Below are positions 17,009 to 25,581 of a stretch of 64,000 nucleotides of DNA, piece after piece; the first letter of the stretch is position 1, and every line of letters begins with the position of its first letter. The notes beneath the pieces are model-generated. The model did no database searches. It was not told the origin of the DNA and saw only the letters and a program-made list of their open reading frames with translations. The stretch is from Friedmanniella luteola (GTDB lineage: Bacteria; Actinomycetota; Actinomycetes; Propionibacteriales; Propionibacteriaceae). Location of the stretch: positions 1,736,001 through 1,800,000 of the forward strand of contig NZ_LT629749.1 in NCBI RefSeq assembly GCF_900105065.1. The letters are read 5' to 3'. The translations under genes and the position numbers were made by a program.

Positions 17009-17045
17009 ACACGGGCGAGCCCGTGCTGGCCGAGCGGGGGTGCGC

Positions 17046-17633
17046 TCAGGTGGTGGGCAGGTCGAGACGCACGAGGACGCGTCCGGGCGCCGGGCGGTCG
17101 ACCTGCTGGAAGCCGAGCTCGGCGAACAGCTGCTCGCGCCCGACGAAGGCGTCCGCCGGCCGGTCCTCCCCGGCCGCCAGCGGCCAGCCCTCGACGGCGA
17201 CCGCCCCGTGGCTCCGGGCCAGCGCGATGGCGGCCTCGACCAGGGCGTGGTTCACCCCGCGCCGGCGGTGGTCGGCGTGCACGACGAGGCAGGGCAGCAG
17301 CCACACCATCCCGTCCTCGGCCCGGGAGCGGTCACGGAGCAGCGGGTGCCGCGCCGGGTCGGCGCCCAGGTAGCGCGACCGCGGCCCCGCCGCACCCCAG
17401 CCGACCGGCTCCCCGTCCCGGCTGGCCAGGACGCCCATCGGCAGCTCGCCCCCGGCCAGCGCCTCGAACCGGCGGCGGTTGCCGCCGCCGAACCAGCCGG
17501 CCGCGAACCGGGCGCGGCTGGTGCAGAAGGCCGTGCACCAGCAGTGCCGGGTGGTGCGCTCGGACGCGAACAGCCGCTCCAGGACCCCCAGCTCGGGCGG
17601 CCCCACGGGCCGGGTCTCGAGCTCGGCGGGCAC
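17046..17633 (-). CDS. GNAT-family N-acetyltransferase
   Basis: A 195-residue acetyltransferase with motif A/B VVHADHRRRGVNHALVEAAIALA around 120-140, which binds the pyrophosphate of acetyl-CoA, and a C-terminal AELGFQQV strand. The N-terminal RTTRHCWCTAFCTSRARFAAGWFGGGNRRRF region contains several cysteines and resembles the GNAT subgroup sometimes listed near YoaP-like proteins. The acceptor is unknown. The GTG start follows TAGCGT by six bases on the minus strand, suggesting a leaderless mRNA. Confidence 0.8.
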   Translation of the reverse strand: MPAELETRPVGPPELGVLERLFASERTTRHCWCTAFCTSRARFAAGWFGGGNRRRFEALAGGELPMGVLASRDGEPVGWGAAGPRSRYLGADPARHPLLRDRSRAEDGMVWLLPCLVVHADHRRRGVNHALVEAAIALARSHGAVAVEGWPLAAGEDRPADAFVGREQLFAELGFQQVDRPAPGRVLVRLDLPTT

Positions 17634-17689
17634 ACCGGCACGCTAGCGCGCGCCGGCCGTCGGTGCCGGGTCAAGGGAGGTGCCAGGCA

Positions 17690-19273
17690 TCAGGAGACGG
17701 TGAGGCGCGGCGAGCCGGGCGCCACGCCCTCGGTCTGCACCTGCAGACCCACCCGGACGCTGCCGCCGGCCGGGACCGCGGCCGCCCAGTCCTGGCCGGT
17801 GCAGGTGATGACGCCCCCGGCCACGGCGCAGCTCATGCCCCACGCGTTGGTGACCGCCGTCGCGGCCGGGTCCTCGACCCGCAGCGTCCACCCGGACCGG
17901 CCGCCGCCGCTCGCCCGGACCTCGACGTCGGCGACGTAGCCGACCGCCCACGACTCCCGCGGCGTCCAGCGAGCACTCAGACCTGCGGGTCCGGCGGGGC
18001 CGGCCGGACGCCCGGTCGGGGTCACCGACGGGGCGGGCGCGGGCGTCGGGGTGGGGGAGAGGACGGGCGTCGGGCTCGCGGTCGGCCGGGGCGCCGGGTC
18101 GACCGGCCGGCCGGGGCCGAGCAGCGGCGCGAGGGCGGCGAGCTTGTCGGACTGCGGCGTCACCCAGTCGTCGGCGACCAGTCCGCCGGTGTCGCCGGAG
18201 TTCGGGTTGAACGACCAGTAGGCGAAGCTGGCGCCGGTCCGGTCCAGGTAGGCGACCAGCGTCGACAGCCAGGCCCGGTCGCTGGCGGTGCGCAGTGTGG
18301 TCCCGAACTCGCCGAGCAGCACGGGCGCGATGCCCTGCTCCTGCAGGTAGCCCCAGCGGGCGGACCACAGCGGCTCGAGGTTCGCCGGGTAGGCGGGGTC
18401 GGAGAAGTAGGGCTGCGGGTAGATCGAGGCGGGGTAGTCGTGCGGGGAGTAGACGACCCGGCCCGGCACGTCGAGGGTCACCGGGTGGTCGGCCACGTCG
18501 GCGAGGCTGCCACCCCACCAGGTGCCCTGCCCGTCGGCCTGCCGCTCGACCCCCTCGACCACCACCAGCAGCCGGGGGTTCACCGCGAGCACCGCGTTGC
18601 CCGCCCGGGTCGCCGCGGCCGCCCAGTCGCGGGCCGGGTCGCCGCAGCCCCAGCAGGCGGCGCCGTGCGGCTCGTTGTGCAGGTCCACGCCGACGACGGC
18701 CGGGGTGTCGGCGTAGCGCTCCGCGAGCATCGTCCAGTCCTCGATCCAGCGCGACTCGGGGTAGGCGGCGGTGGCCCACAGCTCCGACTGGGCGTCGGAT
18801 CCGGGTCGGTGCCGGTCGAGCAGCACGCTGAGGCCGTGGGCCTGGGCGCGGGCGACGACGGCGTCCATCAGCTCGAGCGGGGTGAGGCCCTGCAGGTCGG
18901 GGTTGGTCGCGGCGTCGACGCCCTCGGTCGCGCCCGCGGCGAGGCACTGGTTGGAGAAGGGCAGCCGGACGGTGTTGAAGCCGAAGGACGCGATGCGGGC
19001 GAGACCGTCGTCGAGGCTGATCTGCCACAGCCCGTGCGGAGCGCAGGACGGCGTCTCCATCCCGAACCAGCTGACGGCCCGGATGGTGTGGGGCCGGTCG
19101 CGGGCGTCGAGCAGGGTGGAGCCGGACGCGTGCAACCAGCCGACCGGGCCCCCGGCGGCGGCCGCCTCGGTCCGGGCCCCGGGGCCGGCGGCGGAGAGTC
19201 GCATGACGCACAGCACAGCACAGACCAGCAGGGCGAGGCCGCGGCCCCGCGTCAGGAGGAGCCGTCGCGTCAC
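17690..19273 (-). CDS. Secreted GH5 endoglucanase-like enzyme with C-terminal CBM2
   Basis: A 527-residue modular enzyme. A signal peptide covers residues ~1-40. The GH5 (beta/alpha)8 domain (about 43-385) has the acid Glu201 in VDLHNEP and the nucleophile Glu322 in LLGEFGTT, plus VRLPFSNQC and SPHDY. A Pro/Thr linker (about 388-430) leads to a carbohydrate-binding module of family 2 (about 431-527) with its Trp residues (SARWTPRESWAVGY, SGWTLRV). It should cut beta-1,4-glucans outside the cell. The GTG start follows TAGGCT by six bases. It is the only polysaccharide-degrading gene in the window. Confidence 0.9.
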   Translation of the reverse strand: MTRRLLLTRGRGLALLVCAVLCVMRLSAAGPGARTEAAAAGGPVGWLHASGSTLLDARDRPHTIRAVSWFGMETPSCAPHGLWQISLDDGLARIASFGFNTVRLPFSNQCLAAGATEGVDAATNPDLQGLTPLELMDAVVARAQAHGLSVLLDRHRPGSDAQSELWATAAYPESRWIEDWTMLAERYADTPAVVGVDLHNEPHGAACWGCGDPARDWAAAATRAGNAVLAVNPRLLVVVEGVERQADGQGTWWGGSLADVADHPVTLDVPGRVVYSPHDYPASIYPQPYFSDPAYPANLEPLWSARWGYLQEQGIAPVLLGEFGTTLRTASDRAWLSTLVAYLDRTGASFAYWSFNPNSGDTGGLVADDWVTPQSDKLAALAPLLGPGRPVDPAPRPTASPTPVLSPTPTPAPAPSVTPTGRPAGPAGPAGLSARWTPRESWAVGYVADVEVRASGGGRSGWTLRVEDPAATAVTNAWGMSCAVAGGVITCTGQDWAAAVPAGGSVRVGLQVQTEGVAPGSPRLTVS

Positions 19274-19333
19274 CGGCTCAGCCTAGGGTCTGGACCCCTG
19301 GCCTGACCGGCGTTCGGGGCCCGGAAAACGCGC

Positions 19334-19363
19334 GACCCCTCCGTCGGCGACGACGGAGGGGTC
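19334..19363 (-). terminator. Intrinsic terminator of the DUF7455 gene
   Basis: A perfect 13-bp stem (GACCCCTCCGTCG with its complement) closes a GCGA tetraloop 22 bases after the stop codon of the minus-strand gene. On that strand it is followed by TTTT within eight bases, so it resembles a classical rho-independent terminator. Confidence 0.8.
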
Positions 19364-19384
19364 GGACGGTGATCAGGGGGTCCG

Positions 19385-19582
19385 CTACTTGATCTTCGCG
19401 GACTCGTCGTGGATCTCGAGCGCCACCTGCCGCAGCTTGTCGGCGTGCTCCTTGCCGTGGTGCGCGCAGAACATGAGGTCGAACCCGCTGGCCAAGGTGA
19501 CGCGGACGTATGCCTGGGCTCCGCACCGATCGCAACGATCGGCCGCAGTCAACTCGGCACCTTCGATGACTGAAGTGCTCAC
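19385..19582 (-). CDS. DUF7455 small zinc-ribbon-like protein
   Basis: A 65-residue protein from the GTG at 19582. It has CDRCGAQAYVRV near the start and FCAHHGKEHADKL near the end; the two Cys-containing knuckles and the AYVRVTL strand match the widespread actinobacterial DUF7455 family, often found next to sigma-factor or topoisomerase genes. The role is unknown; zinc binding is inferred from the cysteine and histidine spacing. It is divergent from parE, and the 277-base gap probably holds both promoters. Confidence 0.8.
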   Translation of the reverse strand: MSTSVIEGAELTAADRCDRCGAQAYVRVTLASGFDLMFCAHHGKEHADKLRQVALEIHDESAKIK

Positions 19583-19847
19583 GGGAGGCCTCGCTTCCTG
19601 ATGATCAGAGATGATCTTCGTTCGGGGGGAACTTGCCGGTGGTGGTTGGCGCCGGGTGGCCCCGTCCCCCTCCATCTAGTCAACATCCAACGTGGCTCCG
19701 ATTGTTCCCTTTCCCCATCTCGGCGCCATGACTCTTGTGTAACAACTGCCGCGCCTCGTTGCCGGGACCACGACCACTGCTCCGCGGGCGTTGGGGACAC
19801 CCTTGGAGCAGTCAGCCTACGTTCCGGGTCCAAGGTGTCGGCAGGGG

Positions 19848-19853
19848 TACCCT
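19848..19853 (+). promoter_or_regulatory. -10 element TACCCT of parE
   Basis: TACCCT is followed by six bases and the GTG at 19860, with no ribosome binding site, giving a leaderless arrangement. In the rest of this 277-base gap I see no clear operator. Confidence 0.45.
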
Positions 19854-19859
19854 CACGGC

Positions 19860-21935
19860 GTGTCCCCCGCCCCCGCTGCCACCGAGAACCGTGAGTACGA
19901 GGCCCGGCACCTGCTGGTCCTGGAGGGGCTCGAGGCGGTCCGGAAGCGCCCGGCGATGTACATCGGCTCGACCGACACCCGCGGGCTCATGCACTGCCTG
20001 TGGGAGATCATCGACAACGCCGTGGACGAGGCGCTGGGCGGTCACGGGCAGGAGATCTCGGTCACCCTGCAGGCCGACGGCGGCATCGCGGTCGTCGACC
20101 ACGCCCGCGGGATCCCGGTCGACATCGAGCCGCGGACGGGCCTGTCCGGCGTCGAGGTCGTCTTCACCAAGCTGCACGCCGGCGGCAAGTTCGGCGCGGG
20201 CTCCTACAACGCGACCGGCGGCCTGCACGGCGTCGGTGCCTCCGTGGTCAACGCCCTGTCCACCCGGCTCGACGTCGAGGTGGACCGGCTGGGCGCGACC
20301 TGGACGATGTCCTTCCGCCGGGGCGTGCCCGGCACCTTCGACGGCCCCGGCCCCGACGCGGCCTTCACCCCCGGCGGCGCGCTGCGCAAGGCCGGGCGGG
20401 TCGCCAAGGGCCGGACGGGCACCCGCGTCGTCTACTGGCCCGACCGGCAGATCTTCCTCGCCGGTGCCCAGCTGTCCCTGACGGACCTGCACAACCGCGC
20501 CCGGCAGACCAGCTTCCTGGTGCCGGGGCTCGCCCTGCACGTCACCGACGCCCGCACCGCGGAGGTCGCCCGGGAGACGTTCCGGCACGAGGGCGGCATC
20601 TCGGAGTACTGCGAGTTCCTGGCGCCCGACCGCTCGCTCACCGACGTCATCCGGCTGCAGGGCACCGACCGGTTCACCGAGACCGTGCCCATGCTGGACG
20701 ACGCCGGGCACATGGAGCCGACGGACGTGGAGCGCGAGCTCGAGGTGGACGTCGCCGTCCGCTGGGGCGAGGGCTACGACACGACGCTGCGCTCCTACGT
20801 CAACATCATCGCCACCCCCAAGGGCGGCACCCACGTCGCCGGCTTCGAGCGGGCGCTGACCAAGAGCGTCGGCAGCGCGCTGCAGGGCAAGCGGCTGCTG
20901 AAGGCCGGGGAGGAGGTCGTCAAGGACGACGTCCTCGAGGGCCTGACCGCCGTCGTCACGGTCCGGCTGGCGGAGCCGCAGTTCGAGGGGCAGACCAAGG
21001 AGGTGCTGGGCACGCCGGCCGTCTCGCGGCTGGTGTCCAAGGTGGTCGACCGCGAGCTGACCGCCTTCCTCGGCTCCACCAAGGCGGCCCCGAAGGCGCA
21101 GGCGCGGGCGGTGCTGGAGAAGGTCGTCGGCGCGTCCCGCGCCCGGGTCGCAGCACGGGCCCACCGGGAGGCGACCCGGCGCAAGAACGCGCTGGAGTCG
21201 TCGTCGTTGCCCGCGAAGCTGGCGGACTGCCGGAGCAACGACGTCGACCGGTCCGAGCTGTTCATCGTCGAGGGCGACTCGGCGCTGGGCACCGCCAAGC
21301 TGGCCCGGAGCTCGGAGTTCCAGGCCCTGCTGCCCATCCGCGGCAAGATCCTCAACGTCCAGAAGGCCTCGGTCGGCGACATGCTGAAGAACGCCGAGTG
21401 CGCCTCGATCATCCAGGTGGTGGGGGCGGGCAGCGGCCGCAGCTTCGACATGGAGGCGGCCCGGTACGGCAAGGTCATCTTCATGGCCGACGCCGACTCC
21501 GACGGCGCCCACATCCGCTGCCTGCTGGCGACGCTGTTCTTCCGCTACATGCGGCCCCTGGTCGACGCCGGGCGGGTCTACACCGCCGTGCCGCCGCTGC
21601 ACCGCTTCGAGCTGACCAACCCGCGCAAGGGGATGGACCGCTTCATCTACACCTACTCCGACGCCGAGTACCAGCGCAAGGCCGCCGAGCTGACGAAGAA
21701 GGGGCTCAACTTCAAGGAGCCGCAGCGCTACAAGGGCCTCGGCGAGATGGACGCCGACCAGCTGTCCGAGACGACGATGAGCCCCCGGCACCGCACGCTG
21801 CGCCGGATGACCGTCGACGACGGGCTGATGGCCGAGACGGTCTTCGAGATGCTGATGGGCAACGACGTCGGCCCGCGCAAGGAGTTCATCATCGACGGCG
21901 CCTACTCCCTCGACGCCGCCGCGATCGACGCCTGA
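19860..21935 (+). CDS. parE: Topoisomerase IV subunit B (type IIA ATPase/Toprim subunit)
   Basis: A 691-residue subunit with the GHKL ATPase domain (EIIDNAVDEALGGH, GLHGVGASVVNALS), the transducer domain and the Toprim domain with EGDSALGTAK and the acidic DADSDGAHIR. It ends in a canonical RYKGLGEMDADQL motif. It hydrolyses ATP to drive strand passage, in partnership with the parC product encoded 3.6 kb away on the opposite strand. It is called parE rather than gyrB because dnaN, recF and gyrA are not next to it, as is usual for the actinobacterial second type IIA enzyme. Start GTG 19860 is leaderless. Confidence 0.9.
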   Translation: MSPAPAATENREYEARHLLVLEGLEAVRKRPAMYIGSTDTRGLMHCLWEIIDNAVDEALGGHGQEISVTLQADGGIAVVDHARGIPVDIEPRTGLSGVEVVFTKLHAGGKFGAGSYNATGGLHGVGASVVNALSTRLDVEVDRLGATWTMSFRRGVPGTFDGPGPDAAFTPGGALRKAGRVAKGRTGTRVVYWPDRQIFLAGAQLSLTDLHNRARQTSFLVPGLALHVTDARTAEVARETFRHEGGISEYCEFLAPDRSLTDVIRLQGTDRFTETVPMLDDAGHMEPTDVERELEVDVAVRWGEGYDTTLRSYVNIIATPKGGTHVAGFERALTKSVGSALQGKRLLKAGEEVVKDDVLEGLTAVVTVRLAEPQFEGQTKEVLGTPAVSRLVSKVVDRELTAFLGSTKAAPKAQARAVLEKVVGASRARVAARAHREATRRKNALESSSLPAKLADCRSNDVDRSELFIVEGDSALGTAKLARSSEFQALLPIRGKILNVQKASVGDMLKNAECASIIQVVGAGSGRSFDMEAARYGKVIFMADADSDGAHIRCLLATLFFRYMRPLVDAGRVYTAVPPLHRFELTNPRKGMDRFIYTYSDAEYQRKAAELTKKGLNFKEPQRYKGLGEMDADQLSETTMSPRHRTLRRMTVDDGLMAETVFEMLMGNDVGPRKEFIIDGAYSLDAAAIDA

Positions 21936-22060
21936 GGAGCTCACCCGCTCCTGCGCCCGGGCCGGTGGCCGCCCGCGTCGGTGCCCGCACCCCCGCACCC
22001 GCGCCCCCGGGCTGAGGCAGCAGGGCCGGGTCGAGGGGCGCGTCCCGGGTCGAGGTCTGA

Positions 22061-22140
22061 CCCCCACTTCACACCCCGTCGGTGTGCTCCACACCCCGTG
22101 CAGCGGCCGCGAGGACCACCGCAGGGGTGTGAAGTGGGGG
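22061..22140. repeat. 17-bp perfect inverted repeat between convergent genes
   Basis: CCCCCACTTCACACCCC (22061-22077) and its exact complement (22124-22140) flank 46 bases that contain two further ACACCCCG copies. The pair lies in the 290-base gap between parE (+) and the phosphatidylcholine synthase gene (-). It may be a bidirectional terminator or a decayed mobile repeat. The gap shows no coding signal that I can support. Confidence 0.6.
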
Positions 22141-22225
22141 ACCCACGGCGGCCCGGGGGCCCAGGGATCCCACCGACCGGCCGTCGACCGGTGCGCCTCC
22201 CGGCGCTCTGGACGGGTGGGCAGGC

Positions 22226-22981
22226 CTAGCGGGCCGTGCCGGCGCCGGTCCGCGACCGGCGCAGGGTCAGCAGCAGGCTGGCGACGAGGTAGTAGCCGAT
22301 GTAGGCCAGCGACAGCGCGACGGCGACCGGGCTCGGGTCGGGCATGCCGAGCAGGATGACGGCGTAGAGCACCAGCCACAGGCCGGCGAGGCCGAGGTTC
22401 AGGCTGCGCGCCGTCGTCGTCCGCGACGGGTAGATGTAGCGGACCGGGACGAAGACCAGCACCGAGCAGACCACCAGGATGGTCGCGGTGACCGCCGGGG
22501 CGAGGTCGAGGACCACGGCGTAGAAGGCGACGACGTTCCAGTAGCTGGGGAAGCCGAGGAAGGTGTGGTCGTCGGTCTTCGCGTCCGTGCGGCAGAACTG
22601 CACGCAGGAGGCGAGCAGCGGCACCCCGGCCAGCACCGTGCCCCAGCGGCCGTCGGGGAGGAAGCCGCCGGTCCAGAGCAGCACGACGGGGACGAAGGCG
22701 TAGGTCAGGTAGTCGACGATGTCGTCGAGCCGAGCGCCGTCGAAGCCGCGGATGGTCTCCTTGACCCGCAGCCGACGGGCCAGGGTGCCGTCGGTCCCGT
22801 CGACCACGAGGGCGGCGAGCAGGATCCACAGCGCCTGCACCGTGCGTCCGTCGACGGCCGCGAGCACGGCGAGCAGGCCCAGGACGGCTCCGCTCGCGGT
22901 GTAGAGGTGCAGGGCCCACCCTGCGGCCCGCAGACCTCGGGAGGCTGTCCCGGGGGTCGCGGCGGCGTCGATGGTGGTCAC
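22226..22981 (-). CDS. pcs: Phosphatidylcholine synthase (CDP-alcohol phosphatidyltransferase)
   Basis: A 251-residue membrane protein with about seven to eight hydrophobic helices. It carries DGTLARRLRVKETIRGFDG followed by ARLDDIVD, which is the Pcs form of the CDP-alcohol phosphotransferase motif: the AR-to-G spacing is 12 residues instead of the usual 8. YLTYAFVPVVLLW follows it as in known Pcs proteins. The enzyme joins choline to CDP-diacylglycerol to make phosphatidylcholine in the membrane. AGGAGGAG lies a few bases ahead of the GTG. No choline transporter is nearby. It points away from the VOC gene at 23168. Confidence 0.85.
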   Translation of the reverse strand: MTTIDAAATPGTASRGLRAAGWALHLYTASGAVLGLLAVLAAVDGRTVQALWILLAALVVDGTDGTLARRLRVKETIRGFDGARLDDIVDYLTYAFVPVVLLWTGGFLPDGRWGTVLAGVPLLASCVQFCRTDAKTDDHTFLGFPSYWNVVAFYAVVLDLAPAVTATILVVCSVLVFVPVRYIYPSRTTTARSLNLGLAGLWLVLYAVILLGMPDPSPVAVALSLAYIGYYLVASLLLTLRRSRTGAGTAR

Positions 22982-23167
22982 GGAGCTCCTCCTGCGGTGC
23001 CGGCCGACGGCAGTCCGGTCCGGCGGAGTCTCCCACAGCCGGCCGGCGGTCCGCGGGAAGGTCGGACCCGCGTCGCGGACCTGGTCACACCCAGGCCCTC
23101 GGAGTCGTCGACCGGGTGAGGCGCCGTCGCCTCCGAGCGCGACGGCACGACCGAGAAGAGGACGACC

Positions 23168-23512
23168 ATGACCGGTGGACTGCAGACGATCGTCTACCCC
23201 GTGCGCGACCTGGAGGCGGCGAAGCGGGTCTACACCGCGCTCTTCGGCGCTCCGCACACCGACCAGCCCTACTACGTCGGCTACGCCGCCGGCGAGCAGC
23301 AGATCGGCCTCGACCCGAACGGCCACCGCAGCGGGCTCACCGGTCCGGTGGGCTACTGGCCCGTCGACGACGTCGAGGCGAGCCGGCAGCAGCTGCTCGG
23401 CGTCGGCGCGACGGATGTGCAGACCCCGCACGACGTCGGGGGCGGGCTGCTGCTGGCCGTGCTGGCCGACGCGGACGGCAACCAGGTCGGGCTGATGCAG
23501 CGTCCGGCCTGA
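23168..23512 (+). CDS. VOC (glyoxalase/bleomycin-resistance fold) protein
   Basis: A 114-residue single VOC domain. It opens with LQTIVYPVRDLEAAKRVYTALFGA, the standard first beta-alpha-beta unit, has a central PVGYWPVDDVEAS, and ends in ADADGNQVGLMQ. VOC proteins bind a metal or a small ligand and act as isomerases, dioxygenases or resistance proteins; the ligand here is unknown. The ATG follows GAGAAGAGGACG. It stands alone, divergent from the phosphatidylcholine synthase gene. Confidence 0.85.
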   Translation: MTGGLQTIVYPVRDLEAAKRVYTALFGAPHTDQPYYVGYAAGEQQIGLDPNGHRSGLTGPVGYWPVDDVEASRQQLLGVGATDVQTPHDVGGGLLLAVLADADGNQVGLMQRPA

Positions 23513-23542
23513 GGGCCGCCGCCGGTGCGCGCCGGGGCGGCC

Positions 23543-24418
23543 TCAGAGCTCCGGCTGGGCGCCCCGGTGCTGGACCGCGGCGGCGCCGGCGGCCACCCCG
23601 GCGGCGCACGCCCGGCCCAGGTCGTCGTCGGTGAGCAGGGCCGCGGCGGCGGCCCCGACGAAGGCGTCGCCCGCCCCGGTCGTGTCCACCACCTCGACCC
23701 GCGCGCTGGCCTGGGCGCCGGATCCGGCGGTGGAGGCGTGCACGGCGCCGTCGCCGCCCAGGGTGATGACCACCGACCGGCAGTGCTGCGCCAGCAGGGC
23801 CAGCAGGGCGTCGGTCCCCTCAGGGCCGGCGCCCAGGGCGGTCGCCAGGTCGGCGGCCTCGTGCTCGTTGACCACCAGCGGGTCGCAGAGCGCGAGCAGC
23901 TCCGGGGTCGCCGGCCGGTAGGGCGCGAGGTTGTGCACGAAGCGGACGTCGTGCGCGGCGGCCCAGGCGGCGGCCGCCTCGACGCAGGCGACGCTCAGCT
24001 CGCCCTGGGTGAGCACCAGCCCGACGTCGTCGGCGCCCGCCAGCCCGGCGGTGACCTGCGCCGGGGTGAGGGCGGCGTTCGCGCCGCCGGTGACGACGAT
24101 GCAGTTCTCGCCCGCGTCGTCGACGAGCACGGTGGCGCCGCCGGACTCGACGTCGGGCAGCCGGAGCAGCTGGTCCAGCTCGACGCCGCGGCGCCCCAGC
24201 TCGTCGACCAGCATGGCGCCGGGGGCGTCGGTGCCCACGGCCCCCACCAGGATGCTGCGGGCGCCGGCCCGGGCGACGGCGCAGGCCTGGTTGGCCCCCT
24301 TGCCGCCGGGTGAGGTGCGCGAGCCGTGCGCCAGCACCGTCTCGCCCGGCCCGGGGATCCGGGCGACGTGCAGCGAGGTGTCGGCGTTGACCGAGCCGAC
24401 GACCACGACGGCGCTCAT
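23543..24418 (-). CDS. PfkB-family sugar/nucleoside kinase, ribokinase-like
   Basis: A 291-residue kinase with the PfkB signatures: GGKGANQA (38-45) at the substrate loop, NEHE (184-187) for magnesium, and DTTGAGDAF (245-253) with catalytic Asp251. GSVNADTSLHVARIPGPGETV at the start is the ribokinase type, so ribose or a related pentose is the best guess. The ATG overlaps the flavin reductase stop codon (ATGA), indicating translational coupling as the last gene of the parC-linked run. Confidence 0.85.
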   Translation of the reverse strand: MSAVVVVGSVNADTSLHVARIPGPGETVLAHGSRTSPGGKGANQACAVARAGARSILVGAVGTDAPGAMLVDELGRRGVELDQLLRLPDVESGGATVLVDDAGENCIVVTGGANAALTPAQVTAGLAGADDVGLVLTQGELSVACVEAAAAWAAAHDVRFVHNLAPYRPATPELLALCDPLVVNEHEAADLATALGAGPEGTDALLALLAQHCRSVVITLGGDGAVHASTAGSGAQASARVEVVDTTGAGDAFVGAAAAALLTDDDLGRACAAGVAAGAAAVQHRGAQPEL

Positions 24419-25029
24419 GCCGGCCGCACCATGTGGAAGCGCTGGTCGGCGCTGACCGCGAAGTAGGTGGTCGGACCACCACCGCGGAGCACGGGCTCGG
24501 CCCGGGCGGTGTCGTAGACGCCGTCGACCAGCAGGTCCTCGTCGATGTGCACGGCGACGACCTCGCCGAGGCTCATCCAGGCGTCCAGGTCGACCCCGTG
24601 CCGGTCGGTCAGCCGGATCTGCTGGGTCAGCCGGCACTCGAAGGTGACGGGGGCCCCGGCGACCCGGTCGGGTCGGACCTCGGTCGAGGGCTCCCCGGTC
24701 AGCCCCGCGAGCTCGAACTCGTCGACCTCGGCGCCGACGGTGGCCGCGGTCGCGTTCATCGCCTCGGCCTGGCGGCGGGTGACGAGGTTCCAGGTGAACT
24801 CGCGGGTCTCCGCGATGTTGCGCACCGAGTGCTTGTAGCCGGTGCTCGAGAAGCCGACGATCGGCGGGGTGTAGTTGAAGGCGTTGAAGAAGCTGTAGGG
24901 GGCGACGTTGCGGACGCCGTCGGCCGACAGCGTGGACACCCAGCCGATGGGGCGCGGACCCACGATCGCGTTGAACGGGTCGTGCGGCAGCCGGTGGCCC
25001 TCGTCGGGGCGGTAGAAGTGGGTCCCCAT
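24415..25029 (-). CDS. Flavin reductase-like FMN-binding split-barrel protein
   Basis: A 204-residue flavoprotein of the flavin-reductase-like group (COG1853). It has RPIGWVSTLSADGVRNVAPYSFFNAFNYTPPIVGFS in the first half, a split-barrel signature for FMN binding, and EFTWNLV afterwards. Members hand reduced flavin to oxygenases or act as reductases themselves. The ATG at 25029 shares a base with the carbonic anhydrase stop codon; a GTG at 25032 is the alternative. It sits between carbonic anhydrase and a PfkB kinase in one tightly packed run. Confidence 0.85.
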   Translation of the reverse strand: MGTHFYRPDEGHRLPHDPFNAIVGPRPIGWVSTLSADGVRNVAPYSFFNAFNYTPPIVGFSSTGYKHSVRNIAETREFTWNLVTRRQAEAMNATAATVGAEVDEFELAGLTGEPSTEVRPDRVAGAPVTFECRLTQQIRLTDRHGVDLDAWMSLGEVVAVHIDEDLLVDGVYDTARAEPVLRGGGPTTYFAVSADQRFHMVRPA

Positions 25030-25544
25030 CACAGGACCTGGGTCAGGGCGCCCGTGTCGACGTCGTAGAGGAAGCCGCCCACCAGCGCCCGTCCGGCGAG
25101 GTGCGGGTGCTCGCGGAGCGCCGTGACGTCCTCGAGCAGCCGCGCGTGCTGGTCGGGTGAGGCGCCGATCCGCAGGTCGCTCAGGTCCTCCCCGGTCGCT
25201 GCGCGGGCCTTGGCCACGATGTCGGCGTCCTCGCCGCTGGCCATCGCGCAGCGGGTGTGGGGCACGACGAGGATGCGCTCCACCCCGAGCAGGTGCACCC
25301 CGAGCACGCAGCCCACGAGCGCGTCCGGGGTGAGCCGGCCGCCCGGGGTGCGGATGATCTTGGCGTCGCCGATCTTGAGCCCGATCATCTCCAGCGGCTC
25401 GATGCGGGAGTCCATGCAGGTGACCATGGCGACGCCCGCGTGGGCGATGCCGTCGAAGTTGCCGTGCTGGAAGCCGGTCTGGTAGCCGGCGTTGCGGGTC
25501 AGCAGGTCGGCGAAGCCTGACCCGGCCGGAGATGTCGCGCTCAC
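25029..25544 (-). CDS. Beta-carbonic anhydrase
   Basis: About 171 residues from GTG 25544; an upstream GTG at 25571 is possible. It has the zinc ligands Cys43 (TCMDSR, with Asp45 and Arg47 of the catalytic dyad), His96 and Cys99 (VPHTRCAM), and the TPGGR turn. It interconverts carbon dioxide and bicarbonate in the cytoplasm. It lies 37 bases downstream of parC on the same strand and overlaps the flavin reductase gene by one base, so all four genes may share a transcript. Confidence 0.9.
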   Translation of the reverse strand: MSATSPAGSGFADLLTRNAGYQTGFQHGNFDGIAHAGVAMVTCMDSRIEPLEMIGLKIGDAKIIRTPGGRLTPDALVGCVLGVHLLGVERILVVPHTRCAMASGEDADIVAKARAATGEDLSDLRIGASPDQHARLLEDVTALREHPHLAGRALVGGFLYDVDTGALTQVL

Positions 25545-25581
25545 GCCGCCCAGCGTAGGACCGCCGGTCACCGGTCCCGGC

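Noticed and set aside
19583-19859. A clear sigma-A promoter for the DUF7455 gene (TTGACT near 19678)
   Set aside because: On the minus strand a TTGACT is present, but no matching -10 lies 16-18 bases away, so I did not list it.
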